From the NCBI GenBank assembly GCA_003978475.1, contig QNZR01000193.1:1-7968 (forward strand): a stretch of DNA of 7,968 bases. Reading direction: 5' to 3'. The notes under the pieces are model-generated. The model ran no database searches, was not told the DNA's origin, and saw only the letters and a program-made list of their open reading frames with translations. This document shows positions 6,615 to 7,968 of this stretch, piece after piece (the stretch's first letter is position 1; the number at the start of each line of letters is the position of its first letter). This DNA comes from Sulfurimonas sp. GTDB taxonomy: Bacteria; Campylobacterota; Campylobacteria; Campylobacterales; Sulfurimonadaceae. The position numbers and the translations under genes are program-made.

Positions 6615-6987
6615 CAATAATCCCCGGACATTCATCCTGCAGCTCTTGCAGCCTGGTTTTAAAATAGTCCCAAAACGGGAAGGTTTGGCACTGTTGTGGA
6701 CGTACATCATACACCAAACATCCTCCTGCGTCTCGAGAGTAGAAAATACAGTCGTGTGACGTACCGACTCGTTGCTCTTTTAATGTATATTTATACCCTT
6801 TTTTCAGTAAATAGTGTTGCGCAAACACACGTTCTTCCATTTGTAAATGATTTGCCATAGCCTGAACCTCGGAACGTTTGACAAAAATATTACCGCTTTC
6901 TCCCGTACAGCATCGCCCGCCACATTCTGCACATGCAGCAGCGTCAAACGCATATGCAAATCCCTCTTGTCGTATTAAAGTTGACAT
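6607..6987 (-). CDS. YkgJ-family cysteine-cluster protein (putative metal-binding)
   Basis: A 126-residue cytosolic protein of the YkgJ / CxxCxxxCC family (Pfam PF03692, described as a putative zinc- or iron-chelating domain). Eight cysteines sit at the family positions: C19-x2-C22-x3-C26-C27, then C80, C90, C100 and C120. Around them are the diagnostic contexts CAECGGRCC, GGCLVYDVRPQQCQTFPFW and DECPG. The biochemical function of the family is unknown; metal chelation is inferred from the cysteine pattern. The gene overlaps the upstream methyltransferase by 13 nt and the downstream TPR lipoprotein by 8 nt, so it sits in the middle of one operon. All eight cysteines are present and the length is normal, so it looks functional. 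Confidence 0.92.
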   Translation of the reverse strand: MSTLIRQEGFAYAFDAAACAECGGRCCTGESGNIFVKRSEVQAMANHLQMEERVFAQHYLLKKGYKYTLKEQRVGTSHDCIFYSRDAGGCLVYDVRPQQCQTFPFWDYFKTRLQELQDECPGIIDA

Positions 6988-7670
6988 TTTATGCTGTGTG
7001 TCCTTGCTCTGGAGTAAACCTGTCGTGCCGCTTGAGAAAACTCATTACCTGTAAACGCCATAAAAGGCGATAACACTTTCATTAGTGATTTCGAATTTTT
7101 TCGTGCATGAACCATCACCAATGATGCATTTCTATCGGGTTTTGGATGTACAAATTGTACCGTAACCACTCTTAATTTTGCACTACTTAGCTCGGCACAG
7201 ACCAGTGCAAACTGGGAAGGATCATAACAGAAAATAAAATGTCCCTGAGGTTGCAGCAATTGTGCTGTCCTCATAAAAAACTCCCGAAGCGGTAGATGAA
7301 CGTTATACCGTGCGGTATGACGCATCACATCACTGCTGCGTGACGCACCTTCATGATAAAATGGCGGATTGGAGATGATATAATCGTATCCGCTTTTGTC
7401 TTCAAAGGTTAAAAAATCCTGATGATGAATGTGGCATGCAATGTTATTGACTCTGGCATTATGCCTCGCATATTCACTAAAAGCCTGCTGTTTCTCTACC
7501 ATTTCCAATGTTATTTTAGGATACTCACGTGCTACCAACAAGCCAAGAACCCCACTGCCCGCACCGACATCCAATACTCTGCCTTTGGGTTGTAAACGGC
7601 AGATAAAATCGTATAAAAAGAGGGAGTCACTGTTGTAACAGTAACTCGACTCCGGCTGATAAAGCAGCAT
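6975..7670 (-). CDS. tRNA1(Val) (adenine-N6)-methyltransferase-like protein
   Basis: A 231-residue Rossmann-fold, SAM-dependent methyltransferase. It shows motif I VLDVGAGSG (32-40), an acidic residue at the end of strand 2 (MVEK, Glu59), an acidic motif III (HHQDF, Asp85) and motif IV SNPPFY (100-105), the NPP[FY] signature of enzymes methylating exocyclic amino groups. The N-terminal YQPESSYCYNSDSLFLYDFI aligns with the VGTDGILLG region of E. coli TrmN6 (YfiC), which makes m6A37 in tRNA1(Val), so a TrmN6-like role is the best guess. RNA or protein targets such as those of RsmC or PrmC relatives cannot be excluded. It is the first gene of the operon continuing into ykgJ; a GAAGGGG ribosome site precedes the ATG at 7670. 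An overlapping out-of-frame ATG lies 4 nt upstream and reads only a 15-codon peptide. Confidence 0.85.
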   Translation of the reverse strand: MLLYQPESSYCYNSDSLFLYDFICRLQPKGRVLDVGAGSGVLGLLVAREYPKITLEMVEKQQAFSEYARHNARVNNIACHIHHQDFLTFEDKSGYDYIISNPPFYHEGASRSSDVMRHTARYNVHLPLREFFMRTAQLLQPQGHFIFCYDPSQFALVCAELSSAKLRVVTVQFVHPKPDRNASLVMVHARKNSKSLMKVLSPFMAFTGNEFSQAARQVYSRARTHSIKCQL

Positions 7671-7683
7671 CCATCCCCTTCTT

Positions 7684-7692
7684 TGGTATAAT
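7684..7692 (+). promoter_or_regulatory. Extended -10 promoter of kdsB
   Basis: TGGTATAAT is a consensus extended -10 (TGnTATAAT), with the TATAAT at 7687-7692. The start is predicted near 7699, leaving a leader of about 27 nt that contains AAGG at 7712-7715, about 10 nt from the kdsB ATG. No convincing -35 is seen; that position falls in the start of the divergent methyltransferase gene. Confidence 0.65.
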
Positions 7693-7698
7693 CATGAA

Positions 7699-7704
7699 AT
7701 TATA
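7699..7704 (-). promoter_or_regulatory. -10 box of the methyltransferase-ykgJ-TPR-trpC operon
   Basis: On the minus strand this is a perfect TATAAT, preceded directly by TTG. The predicted transcript start is near 7692, giving a leader of about 22 nt with the GAAGGGG ribosome site. No good -35 box is seen at 17 nt, where the kdsB start codon lies; in this phylum the -35 is often not conserved. It mirrors the kdsB -10 box 6 bp away. Confidence 0.6.
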
Positions 7705-7725
7705 CAACTTCAAGGTTAAATCATC

Positions 7726-7968
7726 ATGATAATTATTCCTGCGCGTTTGGCATCAACCCGTTTTCCAGAAAAAGTTCTCGCCGATGTTGGCGGTCTGCCC
7801 ATGGTGGTACGCACCGTCAAACGCGTAGAGCATCTTGGGCGTGTTGTTGTCGCCGCTGATGATGAGCGTATTTTAGCGACGTGCAGCCGGTACGGTGTTG
7901 ATGCCATGCTCACGTCAGACACCCATAAAAGCGGCACCGATCGCATCAATGAATGCGCCAATCTGCTC
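7726..7968 (+). CDS. kdsB: 3-deoxy-manno-octulosonate cytidylyltransferase, 5' part (runs off window)
   Basis: KdsB (CMP-Kdo synthetase) activates Kdo with CTP to CMP-Kdo, the sugar donor for the inner core of lipopolysaccharide; it is cytosolic. The first 81 residues are present and the frame is open to the last base, with no stop. The N-terminus MIIIPARLASTRFPEKVLAD is the diagnostic nucleotide-binding loop (Arg7, Arg12 and Lys16 at the expected places). It is followed by GGLPMVVRTVKR, a strand ending VVVAADDERI and, near the end of the visible part, HKSGTDR (67-73), matching the HxSGTxR motif of KdsB. The start is secure: an in-frame TAA stands 9 nt before the ATG. It is transcribed away from the methyltransferase operon from a shared 55-bp region. 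Confidence 0.96.
   Translation, partial: MIIIPARLASTRFPEKVLADVGGLPMVVRTVKRVEHLGRVVVAADDERILATCSRYGVDAMLTSDTHKSGTDRINECANLL

Noticed and set aside
6615..6710. 32-codon N-terminal extension of the TPR lipoprotein, including a CKSC pair
   Set aside because: It is the shadow of the ykgJ 3' end in another frame and would bury the lipoprotein signal peptide that starts at 6614.
7716..7961. 81-codon open frame on the minus strand at the right end
   Set aside because: It is antisense to the clearly recognisable kdsB, has no family resemblance and an unusually Arg/Ser/Thr-rich composition.

Overview
This window looks like ordinary, tightly packed core chromosome of a member of the Campylobacterota (formerly Epsilonproteobacteria), probably a free-living Sulfurimonas-, Sulfuricurvum- or Sulfurovum-like bacterium. 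The pointers are a long TrmB with an FPVPW motif and a C-terminal extension, directly joined to ftsE-ftsX and an M23-like coiled-coil protein; a flgH preceded by a Campylobacter/Helicobacter-type sigma-54 promoter; and a methyltransferase - YkgJ - TPR lipoprotein - trpC cluster. Genus is not resolved. I see no mobile element, CRISPR array, tRNA or rRNA.

Layout: (1) 1-3311, plus strand: trmB (5' end outside the window), ftsE, ftsX and an EnvC-like periplasmic factor, all overlapping their neighbours by 4 to 14 nt. FtsE and FtsX form the ABC-type complex at the division site, and the coiled-coil protein has a LytM domain stripped of its zinc and catalytic residues. The three should work as a unit that switches on a separate peptidoglycan amidase during cell separation. 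(2) 3308-4021, minus strand: flgH, the outer-membrane L-ring lipoprotein of the flagellum. Its stop codon interlocks with that of the envC-like gene. (3) 4022-4081: a 60-bp divergent control region with a near-consensus sigma-54 promoter for flgH overlapping the leader of yqeY, which has its own extended -10 promoter. (4) 4082-4525, plus strand: yqeY, ending in a perfect inverted repeat shared with the end of trpC. (5) 4536-7670, minus strand: a four-gene operon transcribed in the order tRNA1(Val)-type adenine methyltransferase, YkgJ-type eight-cysteine protein, TPR lipoprotein, trpC. Its genes overlap by 13 and 8 nt and then abut. (6) 7671-7725: a 55-bp divergent region with two mirror-image TATAAT boxes. 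(7) 7726 to the window end, plus strand: the first 81 codons of kdsB, the CMP-Kdo synthetase of lipopolysaccharide synthesis.

There is no stretch of more than 60 bp without a gene. I did not find a convincing new multi-gene system. The points most worth a second look are the catalytically dead LytM protein beside FtsEX, the two compact overlapping divergent promoters, the conserved-looking methyltransferase-YkgJ-TPR-trpC operon of unexplained logic, and an Asp-to-Val change in the TrmB active-site motif.
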